Shown one piece after another: positions 33,948 through 41,353 of a stretch of 64,000 nt of DNA. The DNA comes from Halorussus salilacus (lineage in GTDB: Archaea > Halobacteriota > Halobacteria > Halobacteriales > Haladaptataceae). Made by a program: the position numbers and the translations under genes. Under the pieces are notes generated by a model. That model had not been told where the DNA came from. It saw nothing but the letters and a program-made list of their open reading frames with translations, and did not search any database. The stretch covers positions 1 to 64,000 of the forward strand of contig NZ_CP099995.1 in NCBI RefSeq assembly GCF_024138125.1, written 5' to 3'. Within the stretch, counting starts at the first letter, position 1. Each line of letters opens with the position of its first letter.

Positions 33948-34538
33948 TCACGTGACGACAATGCCGCCGTCGATCTCCATGTAGGGGTGGCCGTAACCGC
34001 AGTAGGTCAGGCAACTCAGCGTGTAATCACCACGTCGTGTCGCACCGAGTTGACGATCAACAGGTCTGGTGGCACTCTGCGGGAGCGCAACCGGGTGCAT
34101 CATCATGCCACCACCCATGTGAACCTGTCCGGATGGCATGATCGCGAGGGTGTGGTCGGGATACTGCTCGTTCGCCTCCTCCAGCAGTTCGTGAAAGTCG
34201 CCGTCGGCCGGGGGCGGGATACGTTCCTCGTTTCGTTCTTCGAGTGTCTCGTGGTCGGGAAGGGCCTCGCGGATCAACGATGGAATGGATTGCAGGGCTT
34301 GACTCGAGAGCGTGTTGAACGAAACGACGCGAAGAACATCGTTCCGTTGCAGGCTGACACGCTCCTGTTCCTCGCCGGATTCATCAACGATGATGAAGCC
34401 CCAGTGGTAGGCTCCGATGTATATCGTCCTGTCGACGCCGTCGCCACTGCCAGGGAGATTTCCGACGCAGCCAGAGAGACCTGCGATGCCAGCTCCAAGC
34501 GCGGTCAGGAACTTCCGCCGCTGTACTGTTGGAGACAT
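33948..34538 (-). CDS. Tat-exported lipoprotein with CuA (cytochrome oxidase subunit II-like) site
   Basis: A 196-residue protein starting at 34538. Signal RRKFLTALGAGIAGLSGC is a Tat signal with lipobox, so it is anchored outside the membrane. The C-terminal motif CLTYCGYGHPYM is C-x3-C-x3-H-x2-M, the binuclear CuA site of oxidase subunit II; an upstream His in GAYHWGF may be the remaining ligand. A Met-rich loop (GGGMMMHPV) precedes it. No other oxidase subunits are nearby, so a stand-alone electron carrier or copper scavenger is more likely than a respiratory subunit. Downstream of a SHOCT membrane protein (stop to start 7 bases). Confidence 0.8.
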   Translation of the reverse strand: MSPTVQRRKFLTALGAGIAGLSGCVGNLPGSGDGVDRTIYIGAYHWGFIIVDESGEEQERVSLQRNDVLRVVSFNTLSSQALQSIPSLIREALPDHETLEERNEERIPPPADGDFHELLEEANEQYPDHTLAIMPSGQVHMGGGMMMHPVALPQSATRPVDRQLGATRRGDYTLSCLTYCGYGHPYMEIDGGIVVT

Positions 34539-34545
34539 GATCGTG

Positions 34546-34914
34546 CTATTGCGACTCCTCGCGGCTGAGTTTCGCGCGGCGTTCCTCGAACTCCTCGTCG
34601 GAGAGCTCACCGCGAGCGTACGCCACTCGGAGTTCCTCGAGTGCCCTGTCGCCGGTCAGCGATGATCCGACACCGCCGACGAGGCCGCGATAGAGGAGAT
34701 AGCCGATACCGACGAGGACGACGAGCCAGACGAGCATCATCCCGATACCCCACAGCGGCGAGAGACCGCCAGCCATCCCGCCGCCCCACCACCAGCCCAT
34801 CATGCCCATCATCGGCATCGCGAACACCATCATCAACAGCGGGAAAAGGACGATTACCGCCAGGACGATCAGGACGATGCGGAGCAAGCCGTCGGACGTG
34901 CGCTCTGTGGACAT
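34546..34914 (-). CDS. Membrane protein with Met-rich segment and SHOCT domain (1)
   Basis: A 122-residue protein: first helix IVLIVLAVIVLFPLLMMVF, Met/Gly/Trp-rich loop (MPMMGMMGWWWGGGMAGG), second helix GMMLVWLVVLVGIGYLLY, then a short C-terminal SHOCT domain ALEELRVAYARGELSDEEFEERRAKL. SHOCT domains are oligomerisation modules. Its Met-rich stretch next to a CuA lipoprotein suggests Cu(I) handling. Probably in one transcript with the CuA gene. Confidence 0.8.
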   Translation of the reverse strand: MSTERTSDGLLRIVLIVLAVIVLFPLLMMVFAMPMMGMMGWWWGGGMAGGLSPLWGIGMMLVWLVVLVGIGYLLYRGLVGGVGSSLTGDRALEELRVAYARGELSDEEFEERRAKLSREESQ

Positions 34915-35044
34915 AGTGAACCACTAGGGAAGTTCGTCGACTGCGTCCATAAAGTTGGTCAGCCGCCAGTACTGCTCCAGTGATGTCTCCTGACTTAGGG
35001 GACGGCCGATACGTTGCTTCGTGTCTTCACAGATATGATTCCAC

Positions 35045-35266
35045 TCAGCAGCAGTCGTTTTCGTCGGGCGACCACCCGCACGCGTTGCCCGTCGTCAGGT
35101 CGTTTTCGTCCACATAGGTCGAGAGACAGGCATAGTTACAGAAGTACATTGGTGAGCCACAATCGTCGTTACAGTCACGTACACAGATCGGGTCGTGGTC
35201 GAAGATACGCGACCCGCAGTACGCACAGGTCTCTTCGGCGTCGGGGAGTTCGACGGTCGTAGACAT
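35045..35266 (-). CDS. Cys-rich small metal-binding protein
   Basis: A 73-residue protein from the ATG at 35266. Cys pairs: CAYCGSRIFDHDPIC, RDCNDDCG, YFCNYACLSTYV and a terminal CC. The FCNYAC part resembles TRASH/YHS metal-binding motifs. An in-frame upstream ATG would add a basic, unlikely leader. Small haloarchaeal proteins of this type are annotated only as zinc-binding; within a copper island it may act as a metal sensor or buffer. Confidence 0.65.
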   Translation of the reverse strand: MSTTVELPDAEETCAYCGSRIFDHDPICVRDCNDDCGSPMYFCNYACLSTYVDENDLTTGNACGWSPDENDCC

Positions 35267-35365
35267 ACCTGCGCTACGGGCACGAGTCAAAAACGTATTT
35301 CGCCAGTCGACCATCCATCTACTTCGATTCCGGGCTGTCCGCGGTGTAGGCGTGAGACGGAGCTA

Positions 35366-35530
35366 CTAGAACTCGATCGCTCCGATCATCGGCTCGCCGA
35401 CACACTTCGGGCAGACATCGGTGTCGTATTCCTCCATACAGTGCCGGTGGCAGGAGATCCCGCAGTGCTCGCAGACGAACACCTCGTCGTCGCTGGTACA
35501 CTGTGATTCACAGATGTAGCACTGGACCAT
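35366..35530 (-). CDS. 54-residue treble zinc-finger protein
   Basis: Reads from an ATG at 35530 to a TAG at 35366. The product has CYICESQC, VFVCEHCGISCHRHC and VCPKC: eight ligands arranged as a RING/PHD-like cross-brace (CxxC ... CxxC, CHxxC, CxxC). About 20 per cent of its residues are Cys or His. Similar tiny zinc-finger proteins are widespread in haloarchaea and some affect growth and motility. It is short but its composition makes it convincing. Confidence 0.7.
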   Translation of the reverse strand: MVQCYICESQCTSDDEVFVCEHCGISCHRHCMEEYDTDVCPKCVGEPMIGAIEF

Positions 35531-35689
35531 GGTTCGTAGAACGTACGGTGGCTATCGAGATAAATCGCTGTGCCCATGCATCTCTGCTATTGACACCTGA
35601 TTTCGGCACGGGTCGTCCCACATCGAGATTGGAGACTGGCTTGTACTCGATGAGCGTCGGGACTTCCACACGCGCAGACCCAGACAGGT

Positions 35690-36430
35690 TCAGTTCTCTT
35701 GATTCTGCACCAATCGCTCGCGGCGTCGTTGGAACTCCGCTTCGTCGATCTCGCCTCGTGCGTAACGCCGTTGGAGGGTTTCCATCGCGGAATCGTCGCT
35801 CTCGGGAGGTGCATCATCTCGACCCAGTGCCCAGTAGAGTAGTCCGGCAACCAGCCCCAGCATTCCGAGTGCCCCGCCGACGAACGGCAGCCCGCTGAAC
35901 CAGCCATCGCTTCGGCCGTTCATCATCCCTGGACCCATCATTCCGCCACCGGAGTTCCCGCCACCGCCGGTGCTGGACCCATACGCTATTGCACCCTGTT
36001 CGACGATCGCGTCGCTCTCGGGCACGTCGCCGTCCGGTATCGGACTCGATTCGGCTGGCCCGCCGGGGCTGCCGACGACGATGCGACCGACCATCCCGAC
36101 CGACTTGTGCGGGATGCAGTAGTAGTCGTACGTGCCTGGCTCTTCGAACGTGTACTCGAAGGATCCCGACGAGATGGTCCCGCTGTCGAATGCGCTGGCG
36201 TCGGATGGAATCCGATTCTCGTAGGCGGTCGCCGAGTGTGCTCCGGCCGCTAGCTCGAAGCGAACGGTCGTGCCGGGTTCGACGTGGAGTCCGATTGGGT
36301 CGAAGTAGTTGTTCCCCATCTCGACGACGGGCGTCTCCTGTGCGGCGACTGGCTGGGTGAGTCCCGCACTTGCGACTGTGCCGGCACCGAGTGCTCCTAG
36401 GAACTGGCGTCTACTGTAGTCCGTCATCAT
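35690..36430 (-). CDS. Halocyanin-like cupredoxin fused to membrane helix and SHOCT domain
   Basis: A 246-residue protein from ATG 36430. Tat signal SRRQFLGALGAGTVASAG, then a type 1 copper domain: first ligand in AGAHSATAYEN, and YYCIPHKSVGMVG giving Cys, His and Met ligands. After a Gly/Met-rich linker (SGGGMMGPGMMNG) comes one membrane helix (VGGALGMLGLVAGLLYWALG) and a SHOCT domain METLQRRYARGEIDEAEFQRRRERL. Electron carrier or copper carrier held to the membrane. The SHOCT fusion is uncommon for halocyanins and links it to the three other SHOCT proteins here. Confidence 0.85.
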   Translation of the reverse strand: MMTDYSRRQFLGALGAGTVASAGLTQPVAAQETPVVEMGNNYFDPIGLHVEPGTTVRFELAAGAHSATAYENRIPSDASAFDSGTISSGSFEYTFEEPGTYDYYCIPHKSVGMVGRIVVGSPGGPAESSPIPDGDVPESDAIVEQGAIAYGSSTGGGGNSGGGMMGPGMMNGRSDGWFSGLPFVGGALGMLGLVAGLLYWALGRDDAPPESDDSAMETLQRRYARGEIDEAEFQRRRERLVQNQEN

Positions 36431-36473
36431 TGTTGTTTTACTGCTGTTATCCGCGGATGATGCTGGCGAGCCG

Positions 36474-36755
36474 TTACGTGAGTCCGGTCGATTGCTGGTC
36501 TGCACGTTCGATAGCTGCCTCCAGTTCGCCCCGGCCGACGATGCCGATGAACTCGTCAGTCCGCTCCCCGTTCGCATACACGAGCGTCGTTGGTGTCTTT
36601 CGGACGCCGTACTCCTCGGCCGTCTCCAGATCGATCTGGATGTCGACCTCGCGAAATTCGACATCCGGATACGCATCTTCGATGCCTTCGTTTTTCTCTC
36701 GTTGCGTTGCGCACGCCCCGCACGTCTCCTGCGTGAAGAGGAGTACTTCCGTCAT
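36474..36755 (-). CDS. Thioredoxin-like thiol-disulfide protein
   Basis: A 93-residue single-domain thioredoxin fold with redox motif C-G-A-C (LLFTQETCGACATQ) near residue 12 and a cis-Pro loop KTPTTLVYANGE. Cytoplasmic, no signal. Short thioredoxins of this kind are often called glutaredoxin-like or NrdH-like. It starts 34 residues' worth of bases before the cupredoxin gene and may keep metal- or sulfur-handling proteins reduced. Confidence 0.85.
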   Translation of the reverse strand: MTEVLLFTQETCGACATQREKNEGIEDAYPDVEFREVDIQIDLETAEEYGVRKTPTTLVYANGERTDEFIGIVGRGELEAAIERADQQSTGLT

Positions 36756-36879
36756 AGTAGCTAGTATGGTCTTGTGCCTTTAGCACATTTCTGTTCACAT
36801 CCGAAAGCTGTGAGGGTCACAGATTTCAGAATCCAAGGGAAGCGGACGTGGGTAACGCGGGAGTTGGTGGTCGAGACGA

Positions 36880-37233
36880 TTACTCCGACCGTTCGAGTCT
36901 CTCACGGCGGGCTTCGAACTCTTCGTCAGTGAGGTCCCCACGAGCGTATGCCGTGCGGAGTTCCTCCATCGCGGGATTTCGAGATGTCTGCGTTTCGTTC
37001 ATGCGCCGGAAGATGAGGTAGCCCCCGCCGAGGAGGATGAGGAGGAAGATGAGCGGGACGAGCATCCCGACGAGCGGCCACCATCCACCAGTACCGCCAT
37101 ACTGACCCATCATCCCACCGTACCCCATCATCCCGCCGAATCCCATCCCCATTGTGAGCAACGGAAGCAAGATGATCGCTCCGAGGATCAGGAGGACGAT
37201 GGTCGTGGTGTCGAGCTGGTTCGATGAAGACAT
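36880..37233 (-). CDS. Membrane protein with Met-rich segment and SHOCT domain (2)
   Basis: A 117-residue protein with two hydrophobic segments (TTIVLLILGAIILLPLLTM; LVGMLVPLIFLLILLGGGYLIF) around a Gly/Met-rich loop (GFGGMMGYGGMMGQYGG), ending in SHOCT: AMEELRTAYARGDLTDEEFEARRERLE. Same plan as the proteins at 34546 and 37751. It begins five bases after the DUF302 gene stop, so they share a transcript. Confidence 0.8.
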   Translation of the reverse strand: MSSSNQLDTTTIVLLILGAIILLPLLTMGMGFGGMMGYGGMMGQYGGTGGWWPLVGMLVPLIFLLILLGGGYLIFRRMNETQTSRNPAMEELRTAYARGDLTDEEFEARRERLERSE

Positions 37234-37238
37234 CGAGA

Positions 37239-37655
37239 TCAGGCCTCCGACTTGGAGCCTAGTTCGTCGGTGACTGCAGAGAGAACACGCTCGAAACGCT
37301 CGTTGACCTCGGTCGCGATGGAATCGAGTGCATCGTTGTCCGCGATACCGACTAATTGTTGCGGATCGACGGCACTCACCATGACCTCGCCGTCGTCGGT
37401 TCCGTAGACGATGACGTTACACGGGAGGAGTGCGCCGAGTTCGATTTCTTCGGTCAGTCCTTCGTATGCCAGCGGGGGATTGCATGCACCGAGAATGCGG
37501 TACTGACGGAACTCTTCGCCGAGTTTCTCCTTGAGCGTCGCCTGGATATCGATGTCACAGAGGACGCCGAATCCTTCGTCTTCGAGCGCAGCAATCGTCG
37601 TGTCGACGACGTCGTCGAACTCACCGGTGACTGAAGTCTGTATTGTGTATTCCAT
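37239..37655 (-). CDS. DUF302 domain protein
   Basis: A 138-residue soluble protein covering one DUF302 domain: VLCDIDIQATLKEKLGEEFRQYRILGACNPPLAYEGL, then LLPCNVIVYGTDDGEVMVSAVDP. The family pattern (Y.IlgaCnP..A, lpCnv.vy) is clear, with two conserved Cys. The biochemical role is unknown; the family is often found next to sulfur-oxidation and metal genes, as here. Transcribed ahead of the second SHOCT gene. Confidence 0.9.
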   Translation of the reverse strand: MEYTIQTSVTGEFDDVVDTTIAALEDEGFGVLCDIDIQATLKEKLGEEFRQYRILGACNPPLAYEGLTEEIELGALLPCNVIVYGTDDGEVMVSAVDPQQLVGIADNDALDSIATEVNERFERVLSAVTDELGSKSEA

Positions 37656-37750
37656 GGAATATCATACCCCGTCCACGGGGTTAACGGTTGGGTGCCACAA
37701 CGACGGGCGTTGGGAGTGTAATGTGTTGGCTGGAACAGCACTGGATCCGA

Positions 37751-38104
37751 TCATCCGGTACGTTCGAGCTGTTTTCGCCGTCGATCGAATTCATCGTCCG
37801 AGAGCTCACCACGGGCGTAGCGCTCACGGAGAACCGACAGCGACTGCGCATCGTTCCCGTCGGATCCTCGGTTGAGGAGCGCATAGCCGATGTAGATGGA
37901 CAGACCGATGATGAGGGCCATCCAGAGGAGTCCCCAGAGCCCCATCGCTCCGCCGAAGAGACCCCAGCCGCCGCCCATCATGCCGCCGCCGTAGCTCCCA
38001 CCACCATGGGCAGCAGCCGTTCCAGTCGCCGCGACCAGCAGCGGGACCGCGATGATCGCGAGTCGACGAGCAGTGCGTCCGATGTGAGTGGTGAATTGCG
38101 TCAT
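37751..38104 (-). CDS. Membrane protein with Gly/Met-rich segment and SHOCT domain (3)
   Basis: A 117-residue protein with a first hydrophobic segment after two Arg (RRLAIIAVPLLVAATGTAAAHGGG), a GGGMMGGGWGLFGG loop, a second helix (LLWMALIIGLSIYIGYALL), and SHOCT SLSVLRERYARGELSDDEFDRRRKQLE. The first helix looks like a cleavable Sec signal, leaving a His/Gly-rich outside N-terminus. Member of the SHOCT set in this island. Confidence 0.8.
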   Translation of the reverse strand: MTQFTTHIGRTARRLAIIAVPLLVAATGTAAAHGGGSYGGGMMGGGWGLFGGAMGLWGLLWMALIIGLSIYIGYALLNRGSDGNDAQSLSVLRERYARGELSDDEFDRRRKQLERTG

Positions 38105-38162
38105 TATCTTGAGTTGGTGAATCGTGGTGTTCGGTCGAAGCGATCGAAACGGTCAGGGCCTA

Positions 38163-38483
38163 TCAGCAGTGGCCCTGCCCGTACATCCCGCCGTTGTAGT
38201 CATCGTTAGCCCCATTGTGGTATTCCTCGTCAGCCATGTCCTGGGCCATCTCGTCGACGGTCACACCCATGTGCGATTCCATCCACTCGACGCTACCAGG
38301 GCCCATGTGCTCGGTCATCTGCGCCTCCATCCAGGCCGCCCAGTCATCAGCGGTAGCGTTGTCAGTGGGCGCGTCGTCAGCAGCCGTGTCGGTGCCGTGT
38401 GCGCTGACCACGGGAGCGGCGAACGCGAGTCCAACGATCGCGAGCGCCACGAGCAGCCAGCGGCCGAGTTTGAAGTTGGTCAT
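38163..38483 (-). CDS. Secreted His/Met-rich small protein
   Basis: A 106-residue protein with a Sec-type signal (LGRWLLVALAIVGLAFAAPVVSAHG). The mature part is acidic and rich in Met and His (WMEAQMTEHMGPGSVEWMESHMGVTVDEMAQDMADEEYHNG) and ends in GMYGQGHC. Met and His spacing of this sort binds copper in periplasmic proteins. No family recognised. Together with the neighbouring SHOCT protein it probably belongs to extracytoplasmic copper handling. Confidence 0.65.
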   Translation of the reverse strand: MTNFKLGRWLLVALAIVGLAFAAPVVSAHGTDTAADDAPTDNATADDWAAWMEAQMTEHMGPGSVEWMESHMGVTVDEMAQDMADEEYHNGANDDYNGGMYGQGHC

Positions 38484-38712
38484 TGTCTTTCTCCTCGGTT
38501 ACTCGTAGGACTGCTCGGGAGTTATCGACGTGGGTGTGAATCCACTCAGGAGAACGTTCGAGAACGTGTATAAGACGATCTAACCGTTTTTCATAACAAG
38601 AAACGTTCCTCCGGCTCGAATTCGCCGGGTTGGCACTCAACCCTTCTCCCAGACAGGACCAAGGCCACAGGAACGATAGCCTGAACGATCGGAAACCAGG
38701 GCTTCAACCGAG

Positions 38713-40152
38713 TTACTCGACGTATCTCACGACACGCGCCATTCCTGCATCGAGATGGTAGAGGTTGTGGCAGTGGAATAACCACCGGCCGGGATTGTCC
38801 GCGTGGAAGTCGATCGTCACCTGCCCTCTATGTCCGGGGACGATGACGGTGTCTTTGACTGCGTTACCGACCTGAAAGAAGTGGCCGTGAAGGTGCATCG
38901 GGTGAACGACCGGGCTCTGATTGGTCATCCGAATCCGGACGTGTTCCCCGGGTCGAATATTTAGTGGATCGGCATCCGGATAGGTCTGTCCGTCAATCGT
39001 CCACACGTACTCACCCCTGCCGCGAGACAGCGTCAAGTCGAACGTCCGGTCGGGATCGTCGCTCACACCGTCGAGCGAGGAGAGTGCTCGAAGGTCGCCG
39101 TACTGCAATCGGTTACTCGAGGACGATGGGGTCTGGGGGGTGCCCGAACCACCTGTGGATTCGTACTCGACGACGGCTCTAGCTGGTGGTTCGTTCCCGT
39201 CAAGTGCGTCCGCCTGAACGAACCACCTTCCCGGATTCGTCGCTTCGACCACGACGTCGTACCGCTCGCCGGCTCCGAAGACGAACGAGTCTGCGTCGAC
39301 GGGTTCGACGGGCTGGCCATCGGCATGGGTCACCGTCATCTCGTGGCCGGCGATCCGCACCCCGAAGACCGTCGCGCTGGAAGCATTCACGAACCGGAAG
39401 CGAATCCGATCGCCCTCAGCTACGTCGAACGTCTGGGGGTCCTCGGGCAGTCGACCGTTGATCAGAAGTCCCTCGTATGGCGGCCGAATGTCGCCCATCA
39501 TCCCGCCTCCCCCACCCATTCCACCACCGCCACCCATCCCACCATTGCTGTCGGACGGAAGACGGGGCTCTCCGGAGAGGTAATCATCGACGATGACGAC
39601 GTACTCGCGGTCGTACTCGACGTGTGGGTCGGATTCTTCGACGATCAGTGGCCCCAGCAATCCCCGGTCGAGTTGGAGTCCGACGTGGCTGTGATAGAAG
39701 TACGTCCCGGCGGGTTCGGCACGGAAGGTGTACGTGAACGTGTCGCCGGAAGCGATCGGCTCTTGCGTCACGTTCGGCACGCCATCGACCGGATTCGGAA
39801 CCGGGACCCCGTGCCAGTGAATCGTCGTCTCCTCCTGGAGGTCGTTGGTCAGTTCGACGCTGAGCACGTCGCCCTCCTGAACGCGTAGCTCCGGCCCCGG
39901 AAATTGACCCTCGTACATCCAGTTAGCCGTCGATGTATCGGGCGCTGGTCGAATCGTCCCGGACGCTGCAGTGAGGCTGACGGATGTATCTGGCTCGGCC
40001 GTCACTGTCGAGCGTGGCGTCACCTCACGACCTTCACCATCGTCGGTGTCCGGGAACTGGCCGGCACAACCCGCGAGCGCTCCCAGGGTGGTTGCCCCTG
40101 TCAGTTGGAGGAGCCTGCGGCGCGAGAGCGACCGTTGTTCTCTATGCGGCAC
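38713..40152 (-). CDS. Multicopper oxidase (CopA/laccase type), Tat lipoprotein
   Basis: A 479-residue exported oxidase. A GTG at 40152 is the best start: it overlaps the upstream stop by 11 bases and gives MPHREQRSLSRRRLLQLTGATTLGALAGC, a Tat signal with lipobox, while the frame further upstream runs through the preceding gene. Copper ligands are complete: TIHWHG, FYHSHVG, VHPMHLHGHFF and FHCHNLYHLDAGM (type 1 Cys, with axial Met). A GMGGGGGMGGGGGMM loop lies mid-protein. Oxidises Cu(I) or organic substrates with O2. Follows the persulfide dioxygenase in the same transcript. Confidence 0.92.
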   Translation of the reverse strand: MPHREQRSLSRRRLLQLTGATTLGALAGCAGQFPDTDDGEGREVTPRSTVTAEPDTSVSLTAASGTIRPAPDTSTANWMYEGQFPGPELRVQEGDVLSVELTNDLQEETTIHWHGVPVPNPVDGVPNVTQEPIASGDTFTYTFRAEPAGTYFYHSHVGLQLDRGLLGPLIVEESDPHVEYDREYVVIVDDYLSGEPRLPSDSNGGMGGGGGMGGGGGMMGDIRPPYEGLLINGRLPEDPQTFDVAEGDRIRFRFVNASSATVFGVRIAGHEMTVTHADGQPVEPVDADSFVFGAGERYDVVVEATNPGRWFVQADALDGNEPPARAVVEYESTGGSGTPQTPSSSSNRLQYGDLRALSSLDGVSDDPDRTFDLTLSRGRGEYVWTIDGQTYPDADPLNIRPGEHVRIRMTNQSPVVHPMHLHGHFFQVGNAVKDTVIVPGHRGQVTIDFHADNPGRWLFHCHNLYHLDAGMARVVRYVE

Positions 40153-41290
40153 AGTTGTTCGGACCCAGTTCAAGTTCTGTCGCCTCGCCCTCGTCGTCGA
40201 CGGTCTCTTTGCCGGTGTTGATGGCGATAACTGTCTCGTAGTTCGGGGGCTTCTCCGGGGCATCCTCGGTTAATCGCTCGATGAACGCTTCGCGGTCGAG
40301 CCCGAGGAAGTCGAGTTTCTCGCGTAGATTGCCGAGTCGGGCATCGAGGGGTTCGCCGGGCGAGCCGTTCTCGTAGCGCCCGTCGCTCGTGACGGTGAGG
40401 TGGCCCGGCAGAATCGTCGTGTCGTCCGGGAGGTCGAGGATCGTCTCGTGGAGCGAGTCGTGCAGCAGTTCCGCTCCACGCGAGGCATCGTCCTCCCCGA
40501 ATTGGAGTTCCGTCCGTCCGACGGAGTCGACGAACAGCGTGTCGCCCGTCAGCAGGAGTTCCCCGTCGAGGAGGTAGTTCATCATCTCCGAGGTGTGGCC
40601 GGGGGTGTGGAGCGCCTCGATCTCGACGTCGCCGACTTCGATGACTTCTCTATCCGATAGCGGTTCGTACTCGTACTCGACATCGCGCTCTCTGGCTGCT
40701 TCGCCGAGGTGGTAGGGCACGCCGATCTCGTCGGCGAGGGCCGGACTGCCTGAGATATGGTCGGCGTGGACGTGCGTATCGAGCACGCGTGTGATCGAGA
40801 ACCCGGCGTCCTGGGCGGCGACTTTGAACTGGTTGGTCTGTCTGGTTGCGTCGACCACGACGGCTTCTCCCGCCTCCTTCGAGCCGACGACGTAGCCGAG
40901 ACAGCCCTTCGCCCGCCGCTGGACCTGCCGAACGACGAGGTCGTCGCTGGCTGTCTCGATGGGGACGGCCTCGTAGAGTTTGCTCCACTCCTCCATGCTG
41001 CCTGTGACGACGGAGACGTCGTCGTACCCGCGCTCGTCGAGGTCGAACGCGAACGGCGTCGACGTCAAACCCTTCCCGCAGATAGCGACGACCGGCTGGC
41101 CGTCGACCAGTGCGTTCACCTCATCGAGTTGGTCCTCGCTCAACCCCTCGTCAGGGTCATACGGAACGTTAGTTGCGTCGCGTACGTGCCAGGCCTCGAA
41201 GCTGTCTTCGGGACGCACATCGATGAGCGTGAACTGTTCGTCGGCGTCGATCTTGTCCGCGAGTTGTTCCGCGGTAATGTTCTTGACCAT
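40142..41290 (-). CDS. Rhodanese-persulfide dioxygenase fusion (ETHE1-like)
   Basis: A 382-residue fusion. Residues 1-110 are a rhodanese domain with active loop CGKGLTS; the remainder is a metallo-beta-lactamase domain with THVHADHISG, HTPGHTSE, TGDTLFVD and PGHLTV, the ETHE1 persulfide dioxygenase pattern that uses one iron. It oxidises glutathione-like persulfide to sulfite while the rhodanese half moves sulfane sulfur. Haloarchaea lack glutathione, so the natural persulfide carrier is probably gamma-glutamylcysteine or a protein thiol (inference). Unlike known bacterial fusions, the rhodanese is N-terminal. Neighbours SoxB-like and TauE fit sulfur oxidation. Confidence 0.9.
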   Translation of the reverse strand: MVKNITAEQLADKIDADEQFTLIDVRPEDSFEAWHVRDATNVPYDPDEGLSEDQLDEVNALVDGQPVVAICGKGLTSTPFAFDLDERGYDDVSVVTGSMEEWSKLYEAVPIETASDDLVVRQVQRRAKGCLGYVVGSKEAGEAVVVDATRQTNQFKVAAQDAGFSITRVLDTHVHADHISGSPALADEIGVPYHLGEAARERDVEYEYEPLSDREVIEVGDVEIEALHTPGHTSEMMNYLLDGELLLTGDTLFVDSVGRTELQFGEDDASRGAELLHDSLHETILDLPDDTTILPGHLTVTSDGRYENGSPGEPLDARLGNLREKLDFLGLDREAFIERLTEDAPEKPPNYETVIAINTGKETVDDEGEATELELGPNNCAA

Positions 41291-41353
41291 CGTATCTCAC
41301 CTGTATAGTGTCCGTTCGCCGTTCGTTGGATCCGTCGCGAGTACCGTCGCTAT

